A stretch of 64,000 nucleotides of DNA from contig CAYGSL010000017.1 in assembly GCA_964352475.1 (NCBI GenBank), positions 16,819-80,818 on the forward strand. The letters are read 5' to 3'. A program made the translations under genes and the position numbers. The DNA comes from JAUIET01 sp964352475 (lineage in GTDB: Bacteria > Pseudomonadota > Gammaproteobacteria > Pseudomonadales > JAUIET01). Within the stretch, counting starts at the first letter, position 1, and each line of letters starts with the position of its first letter. This document shows positions 54,116 to 62,926 of the stretch, in pieces. The notes beneath the pieces were generated by a model that worked only from the letters and a program-made list of their open reading frames with translations, searched no databases and was not told the origin of the DNA.

Positions 54116-54227
54116 GGCTTCGGGTTGGATAGCCTGCTGCTCGACACGCCGTGAACCCATCCATGGGGGCTTGTGTTCGACATCCATGTCTCACACAGTC
54201 GAGCAGCAGGCTATCCAACCCGAAACC
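54116..54227 (+). repeat. Palindromic element copy D (unique arms, shared core)
   Basis: A 112 bp structure: arms 54116-54145 and 54198-54227, 30 nt inverted repeats with one mismatch (position 3), starting GG like the other copies. The core is in + orientation (ACACGCCGTGAACCCATCC, then ATGGGGGCTTG), followed by a hairpin with TGTGT/CACACA ends and an inner GACAT/ATGTC stem. The inner stem differs from copy A (GAGG/CCTC), yet the pairing is kept. It lies upstream of the TetR gene. Confidence 0.87.
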
Positions 54228-54407
54228 TTTGTAGCAACTGCTGACTGGGTGCTGCTTACTTAGCGCGTGTACATGCGAACACATTAACCAATATTCTTAA
54301 AATAGGCTAGAACTGAATGAATGCTCATTCAGTAGACATTCGCTTCTGATAGTGGCATCCTTGACGGAAATTAGCACTGAAGCCAGATCACGAAGGGCCC
54401 CACCCGA

Positions 54408-54502
54408 GACTGTTGAAAAGAGGGACCTTTTCAACAAGCCCCCATGGATTGGTTTAAAGCTGGCCCCGAGAGCGTAGCGAGCGCTTTGGGTCCGGCGTGT
54501 CC
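54408..54502 (-). repeat. Palindromic element copy E (degenerate, interrupted core)
   Basis: Contains the copy-C-type hairpin GTTGAAAA / TTTTCAAC around GAGGGACC and the minus-strand core AAGCCCCCATGGATTGGTTTA, but the core is then split by about 35 extra bases (54457-54491) before CGGCGTGTCC. The flanking sequences share only scattered identity and no longer form a clean inverted repeat. It is 180 bases from copy D in the opposite orientation. The rest of the gap 54047-54578 shows no gene. Confidence 0.7.
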
Positions 54503-54578
54503 CGGACAGGCCCCTTTTGGCTAATGCTGGTCTAAATTGGGGGCACAAACCCAACGGAAATAACCCGGAGAACATAAG

Positions 54579-56195
54579 TTGAAAAAATACGATGCCATCG
54601 TCATCGGCGCAGGCCACAACGGCTTATGCAATGCGGCGTATCTGGCGAAATCCGGACTGGATGTACTGGTTCTGGAGAAGAACTCATACATAGGTGGAGC
54701 GACCGTTAGCCGGGAATTGCATACCGACTGGAAGTATTCCAATTGCTCCTATGTGTGCAGCCTGCTTCGCCCCGAAATCACCAGAGATCTTGAGCTGCCC
54801 CGCCACGGTCTGCAAGTCCAACCGTATGGTGGCGGTGTGACTTTCTGCAAGAACGGCGACTACTTCGGAAACTACGACGATCACGAGCGCCAACAACGCG
54901 AGATAGCCAGGCATTCAAAGCGCGACGCGAACGCCTACGATCGCTATGCCGCAGACGTCATGAAGCAAACCCGCTTGATACGCCCCTTTCTGATGCGCAC
55001 ACCGCCAGACCCCACCTCGCTGAAACCAAAAGACATTAAAGAGCTGATGCATCTTGCCAAAGCCTTTGGCGAAATGGGTGAAGAAGGCCTGGCAGATACT
55101 TTGCGCTTCTGGACCATGAGTATCGGTGATTTTCTAGACGAGTATTTTGAAACCGATGTATTGAAAGCACATCTCGCGGGCAGCGGAATTATCGGCACGG
55201 CATTGGGTGTGTATTCGCCCGGCAGCGCTTATGTTTTGCTTCATCACTATATGGGTGACGTCGATGGCACAGTCGGCGCATGGGGCTTTGCTCGTGGTGG
55301 TATGGGTGCGGTTTCTGCTGCACTCGCCTCATCATTCCAATCCTTTGGTGGCGAAATAAAATGCGACGCCGAAGTTGGCCAGATTATGGTTAAGAATGGC
55401 AAAACCACCGGTGTTGCGCTGGCCAATGGCGACGAGTATTACGCTGATATTGTTGTTTCCAACCTGGATCCAAAACGGACCTTCCTGAACATCATGGCGG
55501 AAAGCGATTTGCCCACTGACGTTGTGCGTAAAGCGAAGAATTTTAAAATTCGCGGTTCATCGGGCAAGCTCAATATCGCGCTGGATGGTATGCCTACCTT
55601 TGAAGGCATCGAGAACGGCAGCATCTTATTGAGAGGTGATATGCATTTTAGTGATTCGCTGCAACGCATGGAGCGCGCCTACGACGATTGGAAAGATGAA
55701 ACCTGGTCCAAAGACCCATACCTGGACATGCTGATACCTAGTCAGATAGACCCCACCATGGCTCCTCCAGGCAAACACATGATGACAGTGTTCGTGCAAT
55801 ACGCGCCGCCCTATATTGATGGCCGCGAGTGGACGGATGACGAGCGTGATCAGTTTGGCGAGTCAGTCATTCAGCAGATTGCCAATCACAGCCCGGATTT
55901 CAGGGACCTTATTTTGCACTGTGAGGTACGTACGCCTCGCGAACTCGAAAACGAAGTTGGCCTGACAGAGGGCAATATATTTATGGGCGAGCTCACCTTC
56001 GACCAGCTCTTGTTTAATCGGCCATTTCCAGGTTACGCCCAGTATCGCGGCCCCGTCAAAGGCATGTATATGTGCAGCTCGGGCACGCATCCTGGCGGCG
56101 GCGTAATGGCCGCACCTGGCGCAAATGCGGCGCGGGAAATTTTGCATGATTTGCGCAGGCCCAACATCGTCCCGGGAGCATACGCTGATGACTGA
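54579..56195 (+). CDS. NAD(P)/FAD-dependent oxidoreductase (amine-oxidase/phytoene-desaturase-like), first copy
   Basis: Flavoprotein of 538 residues starting at the TTG at 54579 (then KKYDAIVIGAGHNGLCNAAYLA), with GGAGA upstream. The dinucleotide-binding loop GAGHNGL, followed by VLVLEKNSYIGGATVSRE, and the C-terminal MYMCSSGTHPGGGVMAAPGANAAREIL identify the amino-oxidase/CrtI/PYROXD2-like family. It is probably a FAD dehydrogenase of amine or conjugated substrates. The stop overlaps the next gene by 8 bases, and the two products are clear paralogues. They may form a heterodimer or act in series. It is the first gene of the cluster. Confidence 0.87.
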   Translation: MKKYDAIVIGAGHNGLCNAAYLAKSGLDVLVLEKNSYIGGATVSRELHTDWKYSNCSYVCSLLRPEITRDLELPRHGLQVQPYGGGVTFCKNGDYFGNYDDHERQQREIARHSKRDANAYDRYAADVMKQTRLIRPFLMRTPPDPTSLKPKDIKELMHLAKAFGEMGEEGLADTLRFWTMSIGDFLDEYFETDVLKAHLAGSGIIGTALGVYSPGSAYVLLHHYMGDVDGTVGAWGFARGGMGAVSAALASSFQSFGGEIKCDAEVGQIMVKNGKTTGVALANGDEYYADIVVSNLDPKRTFLNIMAESDLPTDVVRKAKNFKIRGSSGKLNIALDGMPTFEGIENGSILLRGDMHFSDSLQRMERAYDDWKDETWSKDPYLDMLIPSQIDPTMAPPGKHMMTVFVQYAPPYIDGREWTDDERDQFGESVIQQIANHSPDFRDLILHCEVRTPRELENEVGLTEGNIFMGELTFDQLLFNRPFPGYAQYRGPVKGMYMCSSGTHPGGGVMAAPGANAAREILHDLRRPNIVPGAYADD

Positions 56196-57753
56196 TCATA
56201 AGAACTTTGACGCCATCATTATCGGTGCCGGACACAATGGCCTAATTTGCGCGAACTACCTCGCCAAAGCGGGTAAAAGTGTTCTTGTTTTGGAAGCCAG
56301 GGAAGCCGTAGGCGGTGCAGCATGCACACGTGAATTTGCGCCAGGTTTTAATGTGTCTTCCGGCGCCCAGTGGTTGTACCAACTGAACCCAAATATCGTC
56401 AGCGATTTGAAGTTGCTGGCGCATGGGCTGGAGTACGCTGCGCAAGACCTGGAAAGTATAGCGCTTAACCCAAACGGCAATCAGCACATCACCATTCACG
56501 GCAGCCATGCCAGCGGTGGTGATCTAAGTGAGCACGACGCACGTCAGTTTGCTGCATTGCAGGGCCAATTGCTTCGATTTGTAAAAGTGCTGGACAGAGT
56601 GTTTAACCGTCGACCACCAAAACTGATTGAAAGTGATTGGCACGACAAGTTAACCCTGGCTCGCCTGGGCATCGACATGAAGATGCTTGGCAAAGAAGAC
56701 ATGAGCGAGATGCTGCGGGTTGGCCTGATCAACATCTATGATCTTTTGGACGAGTACATAGACAACCCATTACTAAAAGGGGCTCTCAGTCTGGACGCAG
56801 TGCTCGGCTCGCACATGGGTCCCAGATCACCGAACACCGTATTTACCTATTTGTACCGCTTGCTCGGCCAACAGTATCGCTTTAACGGCCCCGCTCTACT
56901 CAAAGGTGGAATGGGGCAACTTGGCGATGTGTTGTTGAAATCAGCTCAACAATTGGGTGTTGAGATTCGCACAAATTGTGCGGTGGCGAAGGTAAATCTG
57001 GAAGCAGATTCTGCACAGAGCGTGACGCTTGGCGATGGCGAGACCATCACGGCAAAATCCATCGTGTCCAATGCAGACCCCAAGACCACATTTGCCAAAC
57101 TCGTTGGCTTGAGAAACATTGAAGGCGGGTTTTCCCGGCGCGTGCAGGTAATGCGCATGAATGGGAATGCGGCCAAACTGCATCTGGCATTGGATGGTCT
57201 TCCTGATTTTTCCGGTCTTAACGAGCAACAGACAGGCGCTCGCTTGCTGATCGCACCCGATATGAAATATGTTGAGCGTGCGTTCAATCATGCCAAATAC
57301 GGAGAGTTATCGTCTGCCCCGGCAATCGATATCTCGATTCCGACTGCGCACGACAGCAGTCTCGCGCCAATCGGTCAGCATGTAATGTCGGCCACCGTTC
57401 AGTATGCGCCTTATACCCTGGAGGGTGGCTGGAATGACGAGCAAAGACAACAAGCGCAAAACCTGACGATCGATACCATCGCGCAATACGCTCCGGGCAT
57501 TAAAGAACAAATTGTGAGTGCCGAGTATTTAAGTCCTGCCGACCTAGAGCAAGAGTTCAATACCTATGGCGGTCATTGGCATCACGGCGAGATCAGTCTT
57601 GATCAGGTGTTAATGATGCGCCCAACACCTGGTTGTACCCAGTACCGAACACCTGTAGATAACTTGTATCTCTGCGGCGCTGGCGCGCATCCTGGTGGTG
57701 GCTTGATGGGACTGGCAGGTAAGAATGCGGCTGAAGAAATTTTGCGGGGATAG
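56188..57753 (+). CDS. NAD(P)/FAD-dependent oxidoreductase (second copy)
   Basis: Flavoprotein of 521 residues from the ATG at 56188; the frame is open to 56125, but GGGAG just upstream supports the later start. The motifs repeat those of its neighbour: IIIGAGHNGLICANYLA, VLVLEAREAVGGAACTRE and LCGAGAHPGGGLMGLAGKNAAEEIL. The sequences are clearly divergent, so this is an ancient tandem duplication rather than a recent one. The 8-base overlap indicates translational coupling and probably complex formation. It is followed 6 bases later by the GcvT-like gene. Confidence 0.87.
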   Translation: MTDHKNFDAIIIGAGHNGLICANYLAKAGKSVLVLEAREAVGGAACTREFAPGFNVSSGAQWLYQLNPNIVSDLKLLAHGLEYAAQDLESIALNPNGNQHITIHGSHASGGDLSEHDARQFAALQGQLLRFVKVLDRVFNRRPPKLIESDWHDKLTLARLGIDMKMLGKEDMSEMLRVGLINIYDLLDEYIDNPLLKGALSLDAVLGSHMGPRSPNTVFTYLYRLLGQQYRFNGPALLKGGMGQLGDVLLKSAQQLGVEIRTNCAVAKVNLEADSAQSVTLGDGETITAKSIVSNADPKTTFAKLVGLRNIEGGFSRRVQVMRMNGNAAKLHLALDGLPDFSGLNEQQTGARLLIAPDMKYVERAFNHAKYGELSSAPAIDISIPTAHDSSLAPIGQHVMSATVQYAPYTLEGGWNDEQRQQAQNLTIDTIAQYAPGIKEQIVSAEYLSPADLEQEFNTYGGHWHHGEISLDQVLMMRPTPGCTQYRTPVDNLYLCGAGAHPGGGLMGLAGKNAAEEILRG

Positions 57754-57759
57754 GAAAAG

Positions 57760-58962
57760 ATGAACAACAATGTAAGCGCCCTACCGCAGCACAACAAGCA
57801 GATGATGCTGCACACGCCATTTCACAGTCGCGTTGTTGAGGCCTGTGAAATTAACGAATGGTCGGCTTGGCAAGGCTATACCACGCCCAGCAGCTATACC
57901 AATGTGGAATTCGAGTACTTCGCGATTCGCAGTAACACGGGTGTATTCGACCTAACACCCATGACCAAGTATCGGGTTACCGGTGCTGATGCCGAAGCGT
58001 ACCTTGATCGATTGCTCACGCGAAACATCGCGAAACTGGGCGTTAATCGCGTTGCCTATATTGTGATGTGCAACGATGCTGGCGATGTGATTGACGATGG
58101 CACCTTGTTTCGAATTGCCGACAACGACTTCCGTTTGTGCACGCAAGAACGAGTGCTGGACTGGATGATGTGGTCCGCAGCGGGCTTTGACGTCAACATA
58201 GTGGACGAAACCGCTGATATAGCCGCGCTAGCCATTCAAGGCCCCACATCCTGCCGAGTGTTACGCAATATGGGATTTGAAGGACTGGAAAATCTGAAGC
58301 CATTTGGAATGCAGAACGTTGCATTCAACGGCGCCAGCGTCATGATTTCCAGAACTGGTTATACGGGTGACCTTGGCTACGAGGCGTGGATGGCCCCCGA
58401 GCAGGCGGAGAGTTTTTGGGACGCTTTGTTTGAAGCGGGAAAACTGCGCGGCATTCGGGCGTTTGGTTCAGAGGCTCTTGACATCGCGCGAATTGAAGCC
58501 GGCTATCTCGCGGCTGGTGTTGATTTCGTGCCTGCAGAGCATATTGTTCGCAACGGCCGTGGGCGCACGCCGCTGGAACTGGGCCTTGGCTGGTTGGTAG
58601 ATTTCAACAAACCCGTATTTTCGGGTCGTAAAGCACTGTTGAAGCAAAAAGAATACGGGGCCAGATACCGTTTCGTAAAACTAAGCGTTGAAGGCAACAA
58701 ACCAGCCGAACACTCGTTTATCTACTGTCGAGGCAAAGCAGTAGGCACGGTGACATCGGCCGGGTGGTGTCCAACTGCTAAAACCAATATCGCATTGGCG
58801 TCGTTAGAGATGCCTTATGGACGGCCCGGCGACGAATTAGAAGCTGAAATTTACTATATGCGGGAACTGCACTGGACCAGGTTGATGGCGAAGTGCACCG
58901 TCATCAACAAAGCGGTGTGGGATCCGGCACGTCGGCTGCAAACACCAGCAGCTGACGCATAG
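57760..58962 (+). CDS. GcvT-family aminomethyltransferase-like protein
   Basis: Glycine-cleavage T-protein fold of 400 residues: FDLTPMTKYRVTGADAEAYLDRLLTRNI, GTLFRIADNDFRLCTQERVLDWM, AIQGPTSCRVLRNMGF, ISRTGYTGDLGYEAWMAPEQAESFWDALFEAG and IEAGYLAAGVDFVP. It is one of the relatives that move methyl or methylene groups to tetrahydrofolate from substrates other than glycine (dimethylglycine-type, DMSP demethylase-type). It has no fused oxidase domain; the two flavoproteins upstream may supply the oxidation. Its place inside a flavoprotein/Rieske/aminotransferase cluster points to demethylation of a methylated amine or sulfur compound. Which one is not determinable. Confidence 0.87.
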   Translation: MNNNVSALPQHNKQMMLHTPFHSRVVEACEINEWSAWQGYTTPSSYTNVEFEYFAIRSNTGVFDLTPMTKYRVTGADAEAYLDRLLTRNIAKLGVNRVAYIVMCNDAGDVIDDGTLFRIADNDFRLCTQERVLDWMMWSAAGFDVNIVDETADIAALAIQGPTSCRVLRNMGFEGLENLKPFGMQNVAFNGASVMISRTGYTGDLGYEAWMAPEQAESFWDALFEAGKLRGIRAFGSEALDIARIEAGYLAAGVDFVPAEHIVRNGRGRTPLELGLGWLVDFNKPVFSGRKALLKQKEYGARYRFVKLSVEGNKPAEHSFIYCRGKAVGTVTSAGWCPTAKTNIALASLEMPYGRPGDELEAEIYYMRELHWTRLMAKCTVINKAVWDPARRLQTPAADA

Positions 58963-58980
58963 CCAGACACCCGATACCTT

Positions 58981-60237
58981 ATGCAACTCATTGAGACCAA
59001 CGCGGAAAGCCGAGCAAAGCTGGCAAATATGGTGGAAGCCCAAAAGGCCAAACCTGGATACGCAATGGATACCTGGTTTTACCAGTCACCGTTCGTGTAC
59101 CAAACCGAGTTGCAAACCATGTTGTTCAAGAGCTGGTTGTGTGCCGGTCACATCAGTCAGCTGCCTGACCCTGGTGATTACTTTCTTTTTGATATAGACA
59201 AGGAATCCATCATTGTCTGCAAGGACGAAAAAGGCCAGCTACACGCGTTGTTCAATAATTGCAGGCATCGCGGATCTCGGCTGTGCGAACAAACACATGG
59301 CAAACGAAAAACTTTCGTGTGCCCATACCACGGCTGGGTGTATGAACTGAATGGCGCGTTGAAATCAGCGCGGCAGATGGATATTGTTGAGGGTTTCGTT
59401 CAGGCGGACCATGGTCTTGGCCGTGCCCAAGTCAATGTGTGCCACGGTTTCATCATGATCAACTGTGACCCTGTTGCTGCACCAATCGCGAAAGAAGTTG
59501 AAAGCATCGCCGGCCCACTTTCGGCACACGAACCCGAGCAGTGGAAAGTCGCGCATGAGCAGACCTATACGGTACAGGCCAACTGGAAACTGGCATTGGA
59601 GAACTATCTGGAGTGCTACCACTGCGCTACGGCACATCGGGCCTACGCAAAGCTTCATACAATCAGTGACTTAGAAGATAATATTAAACAGGAAACTGAG
59701 GAAATGTTGGCGCGATGCGAACAGCAAACAGGCGTATCCGGTATTGGTGAGGTGGTTTATAAAGTCTACCAGTATGCCGATTCAGCAGGTGGTGGCGTTG
59801 AATGTAGTCGCTATGCACTGTACCCCGGCCACCAAAGTGGTAGCGAGGATGGTCAAGCGGTAGCGCCCTTGCTCGGAAAATTGCAGGGCTACGACGGTGG
59901 TTTGGCTGATTTTCAATTCGGCCCGCTCACATTCATGATCGTCTACCCAGACCATGGCGTAATGTACAGGTTCGTGCCGCGCGGTATGAAACACACCGAC
60001 ATGCTTATCACATGGTTTGTTCGCAATGATGCCGAAGAAGGCAGTGACTACGACAAGGAAAGGCTCACCTGGCTGTGGCACCGCACAACACTTGAGGATG
60101 AATACATCATCCGCCGCAATGCGGAGGGAGTGAACTCACAGTTTTACCAACCCGGTCCTTATCACACGGAATACGAATACGCCTGCCTGGATTTTGTTCA
60201 GTGGTATCTGACACGATTAACCGAGGCACGCCAATAG
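58981..60237 (+). CDS. Rieske non-haem iron oxygenase, large subunit (3)
   Basis: Oxygenase of 418 residues with Rieske motifs CRHRGSRLCEQTHGKRKTFVC and CPYHGW, and catalytic ENYLECYHCATAH with Glu as the bridging residue, the variant associated with carnitine, glycine betaine and stachydrine-type demethylases rather than ring dioxygenases. It follows the GcvT gene by 18 bases and precedes the aminotransferase by 9. Oxidative N-demethylation releasing formaldehyde is a reasonable guess. The reductase component is absent from the window. Confidence 0.9.
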   Translation: MQLIETNAESRAKLANMVEAQKAKPGYAMDTWFYQSPFVYQTELQTMLFKSWLCAGHISQLPDPGDYFLFDIDKESIIVCKDEKGQLHALFNNCRHRGSRLCEQTHGKRKTFVCPYHGWVYELNGALKSARQMDIVEGFVQADHGLGRAQVNVCHGFIMINCDPVAAPIAKEVESIAGPLSAHEPEQWKVAHEQTYTVQANWKLALENYLECYHCATAHRAYAKLHTISDLEDNIKQETEEMLARCEQQTGVSGIGEVVYKVYQYADSAGGGVECSRYALYPGHQSGSEDGQAVAPLLGKLQGYDGGLADFQFGPLTFMIVYPDHGVMYRFVPRGMKHTDMLITWFVRNDAEEGSDYDKERLTWLWHRTTLEDEYIIRRNAEGVNSQFYQPGPYHTEYEYACLDFVQWYLTRLTEARQ

Positions 60238-60246
60238 GAGCAAATC

Positions 60247-61647
60247 ATGGCTAGAAAAAAACTATCAACCAGCGAACTGCAAGAGATGGACAACAAGGTT
60301 ATCCATCCCTGGGAGACCATGGAGGAAGTGGGTGAAGCAAAACGCACCGTTGTCGAACGCAGCGACGGTATTTATATTTTTGATTCGGATGGCAACAAGC
60401 TGATCGACGGACCAGCTGGCATGTGGTGTGTCAACATTGGCCATCGCCGGCAAGAAATGGCTGATGCGATATCAGAGCAAGTAATGAAACTTGGTTATGC
60501 AACGCCCTGGAATATGACCAATGGTCTGGCCCCGCGACTGGCAAGCGAATTGGCCAAACGCTCGCCGGGTGATTTAAATCACGTTTTCTTTACCACCGGT
60601 GGATCAACTGCTGTGGATTCAGCGCTGCGCTTCGTTCAATACTACAACAACTACAGAGGCAAGCCGGACAAGAAGATTATTCTTTCACATCAAATGGGTT
60701 ATCACGGCTCCACCTTTCTGGGTGGTTCTGTGTCGGGCAAACCCAAAGACAAGAATTTTCTGGATTTTGTTCCTGGCATGGTGCATCACCTACCCTGCCC
60801 TCAGCCCTACTTCAGAAAGCCAGAGCAATCGGTAGAGGATTTTCTCGAAGAGAAAATCGCACACCTGGAAAGTACAATCGCAGTGCTTGGCGCGGACAAT
60901 ATTGGCGTGATGATTGCCGAACCTGTTTTGGCTTCAGGTGGAGTGATCGTGCCGCCACAAGACTACTGCCGTCGCTGCAAGGAAGTGTGCGCCGCCAATG
61001 ACATACTGTTTATCGCTGACGAAGTTGTAACTGCTTTCGGCCGGCTCGGACATTGGTTTGCATCTGAAGACGAATTTGGCTTCGTGCCCGATATGATCAC
61101 CACGGCGAAAGGTCTCACAAGCGCGTATGTGCCAATGGGTGCCCTACTCATCTCTGACCGACTGATTCGGGAATTTACCGACAACGAAGCTTCCGGCGCC
61201 TATTTTGCCAATGGTTTCACCTATTCGGGCCATCCGGTCGCGGCGGTGGCGGCGCTCAAAAATATCGAGATTATTGAGAACGAAGGTCTGCTCGAAAAAG
61301 TGCGCAACGACACCGGGCCCTATTTTCAGAAACGCCTGCGCGAACTGGAAGATATTGCCATGGTCACTGAAGTACGCGGGCGCGGGTTAATGGGCGCCGT
61401 GGATTGTTTGAATGCTGAAGGGCAGAATGAGGCCGGTCGCGAAAGAGCTTACGAAATTGGATCTCGAATCGACGCCCATTGCCAGGCACTGGGCTTGATT
61501 GTAAGGCCATTGATGTCTATGTGTGTGATGTCCCCACCACTGACGATTGAGCGTGACCAAATCGATGACATGATTGAAATTTTGCGCAAGGGTATTGAGC
61601 TGGCCCAGGCCGATATTATTGCTGAAGGCCTATGGACGCCAAAGTAA
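60247..61647 (+). CDS. Class III pyridoxal-phosphate aminotransferase
   Basis: Omega-amino-acid/diamine-type transaminase of 466 residues: GPAGMWCVNIGHRRQEM, FFTTGGSTAVDSALRFVQYYNN (phosphate and cofactor-binding region), ADEVVTAFGRLGHWFASE with the PLP-ring Asp, and the Schiff-base Lys in TTAKGLTSAYVPMGA. Sequence style is close to taurine-, putrescine- or beta-alanine-pyruvate aminotransferases. It starts 9 bases after the Rieske gene and uses AGGAGCAAATC. It probably removes the amine group left after demethylation of the cluster's substrate. Confidence 0.94.
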   Translation: MARKKLSTSELQEMDNKVIHPWETMEEVGEAKRTVVERSDGIYIFDSDGNKLIDGPAGMWCVNIGHRRQEMADAISEQVMKLGYATPWNMTNGLAPRLASELAKRSPGDLNHVFFTTGGSTAVDSALRFVQYYNNYRGKPDKKIILSHQMGYHGSTFLGGSVSGKPKDKNFLDFVPGMVHHLPCPQPYFRKPEQSVEDFLEEKIAHLESTIAVLGADNIGVMIAEPVLASGGVIVPPQDYCRRCKEVCAANDILFIADEVVTAFGRLGHWFASEDEFGFVPDMITTAKGLTSAYVPMGALLISDRLIREFTDNEASGAYFANGFTYSGHPVAAVAALKNIEIIENEGLLEKVRNDTGPYFQKRLRELEDIAMVTEVRGRGLMGAVDCLNAEGQNEAGRERAYEIGSRIDAHCQALGLIVRPLMSMCVMSPPLTIERDQIDDMIEILRKGIELAQADIIAEGLWTPK

Positions 61648-61674
61648 TCGGGAAGCACCTGCGAGGAGCACACT

Positions 61675-62832
61675 ATGAAAAACACGAATCACAAAGTCAC
61701 GCATCTCCCCGATAACATCGAACATGGTCCGGCGTTGCAACCGCATGCGTACAATGACCCGGAGTTGTTGGATCAGGAGCTGGAAGAGTTCTTTCTGAAA
61801 AATTGGCAGTTCGCCGGCCACGCAAATGATATGCCAAATGTGGGTGACTTCCTCAATTTCGAAATAGCCAATAACAGCGTCATTCTTATTCGCGGTGAAG
61901 ATCTGCAAATTCGCGCGTTTCAAAACGTCTGTCGTCATCGCGCATCACGCCTGCTAGAGGGCGAGTCGGGCCATTGCAACAAAGTGATTAAATGCCCGTA
62001 TCATGGCTGGGCCTATAACCTGGACGGCGGCCTGCGCGGCGTGCCATCTATGGATAGCTTCCCGCCGCTGGACAAAGCCAACATGGGTTTGCGTGAGGTG
62101 GTTCTTGAGAACATGCACGGCCTGTTGTTCGTCAAAATAATTGATGCCCCTGGCCTTGGTGTGGCTGATTCCTTCGGTGACTGCATCGAATACGTGCAGG
62201 CCTACGATCTGGAAAATTATCACCAGGTCGCGGAGCCAGTCGACCAAATCTGGAACGCCAACTGGAAAGTTGCCTGGGATAACTATCTAGAGAACTACCA
62301 TCTTCCAGTTGGCCACCCTGGCTTGAACCGGATACTGGATATACCTCAAGATGAGCAGACTTATAGTAGCGGCGTAACCTACAGCTTGTTTCCGCTGAGT
62401 AAGGAACGCTCTTCAGTGCCGCTGGAAGCACGCTTTCAAGAGCTCGCACCTGTTGCGGATCATCGGGTTCCGAAAAAATTCCGCGGGCATTGGTTTCAGG
62501 TTGGCTTCCCGCACAATTTGGGCATGGATTTTTATCCCGAAATGCTGGACTTGTTTCAACTCATTCCGCTAGCGGTAGATAAAACGCTGGTGCGCGCTAC
62601 TTTCTATGGGCCAAAAGAATGCAGCCCCGAAGAGTTGGAGTTAAGAAAGGTCAATATTGAGTTCAACACCTTGGTGAACGATGAAGACAAAACCTTGTGC
62701 GAGCGCGTGCAGAAAGGCTTGCAGCAGAGCAATTATTCGCCGGGGCCACTGTCATTGCATGAGAACGCGGTGGCATTTTTTCATGAAAGTATTCGGGAAA
62801 AAATACCCGGGGCAAGGGCCAATGGGGTGTAA
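61675..62832 (+). CDS. Rieske non-haem iron oxygenase, large subunit (4)
   Basis: Oxygenase of 385 residues with CRHRASRLLEGESGHCNKVIKC and CPYHGW Rieske motifs and the catalytic DNYLENYHLPVGH, again with Glu as bridging residue. It differs clearly from the one at 58981, so the cluster carries two different oxygenases, one perhaps for each of two demethylation or hydroxylation steps. It begins 27 bases after the aminotransferase, behind AGGAG. It is the last gene of the 54579-62832 run. The next gene is 94 bases further on. Confidence 0.9.
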   Translation: MKNTNHKVTHLPDNIEHGPALQPHAYNDPELLDQELEEFFLKNWQFAGHANDMPNVGDFLNFEIANNSVILIRGEDLQIRAFQNVCRHRASRLLEGESGHCNKVIKCPYHGWAYNLDGGLRGVPSMDSFPPLDKANMGLREVVLENMHGLLFVKIIDAPGLGVADSFGDCIEYVQAYDLENYHQVAEPVDQIWNANWKVAWDNYLENYHLPVGHPGLNRILDIPQDEQTYSSGVTYSLFPLSKERSSVPLEARFQELAPVADHRVPKKFRGHWFQVGFPHNLGMDFYPEMLDLFQLIPLAVDKTLVRATFYGPKECSPEELELRKVNIEFNTLVNDEDKTLCERVQKGLQQSNYSPGPLSLHENAVAFFHESIREKIPGARANGV

Positions 62833-62926
62833 ATCATTGTTGCCTCTTTGAGGTATTATTCAGCGCGCCTGACCCACAAATTTTCTACCAGCAACTCTTT
62901 ACCAGCGAAAGGTATCCAGACAGACA

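Noticed and set aside
57760..58962. Calling the GcvT-family gene DMSP demethylase (dmdA)
   Set aside because: The fold fits, but no DmdA-specific feature can be confirmed by eye, and the flavoprotein/Rieske context favours an amine substrate.
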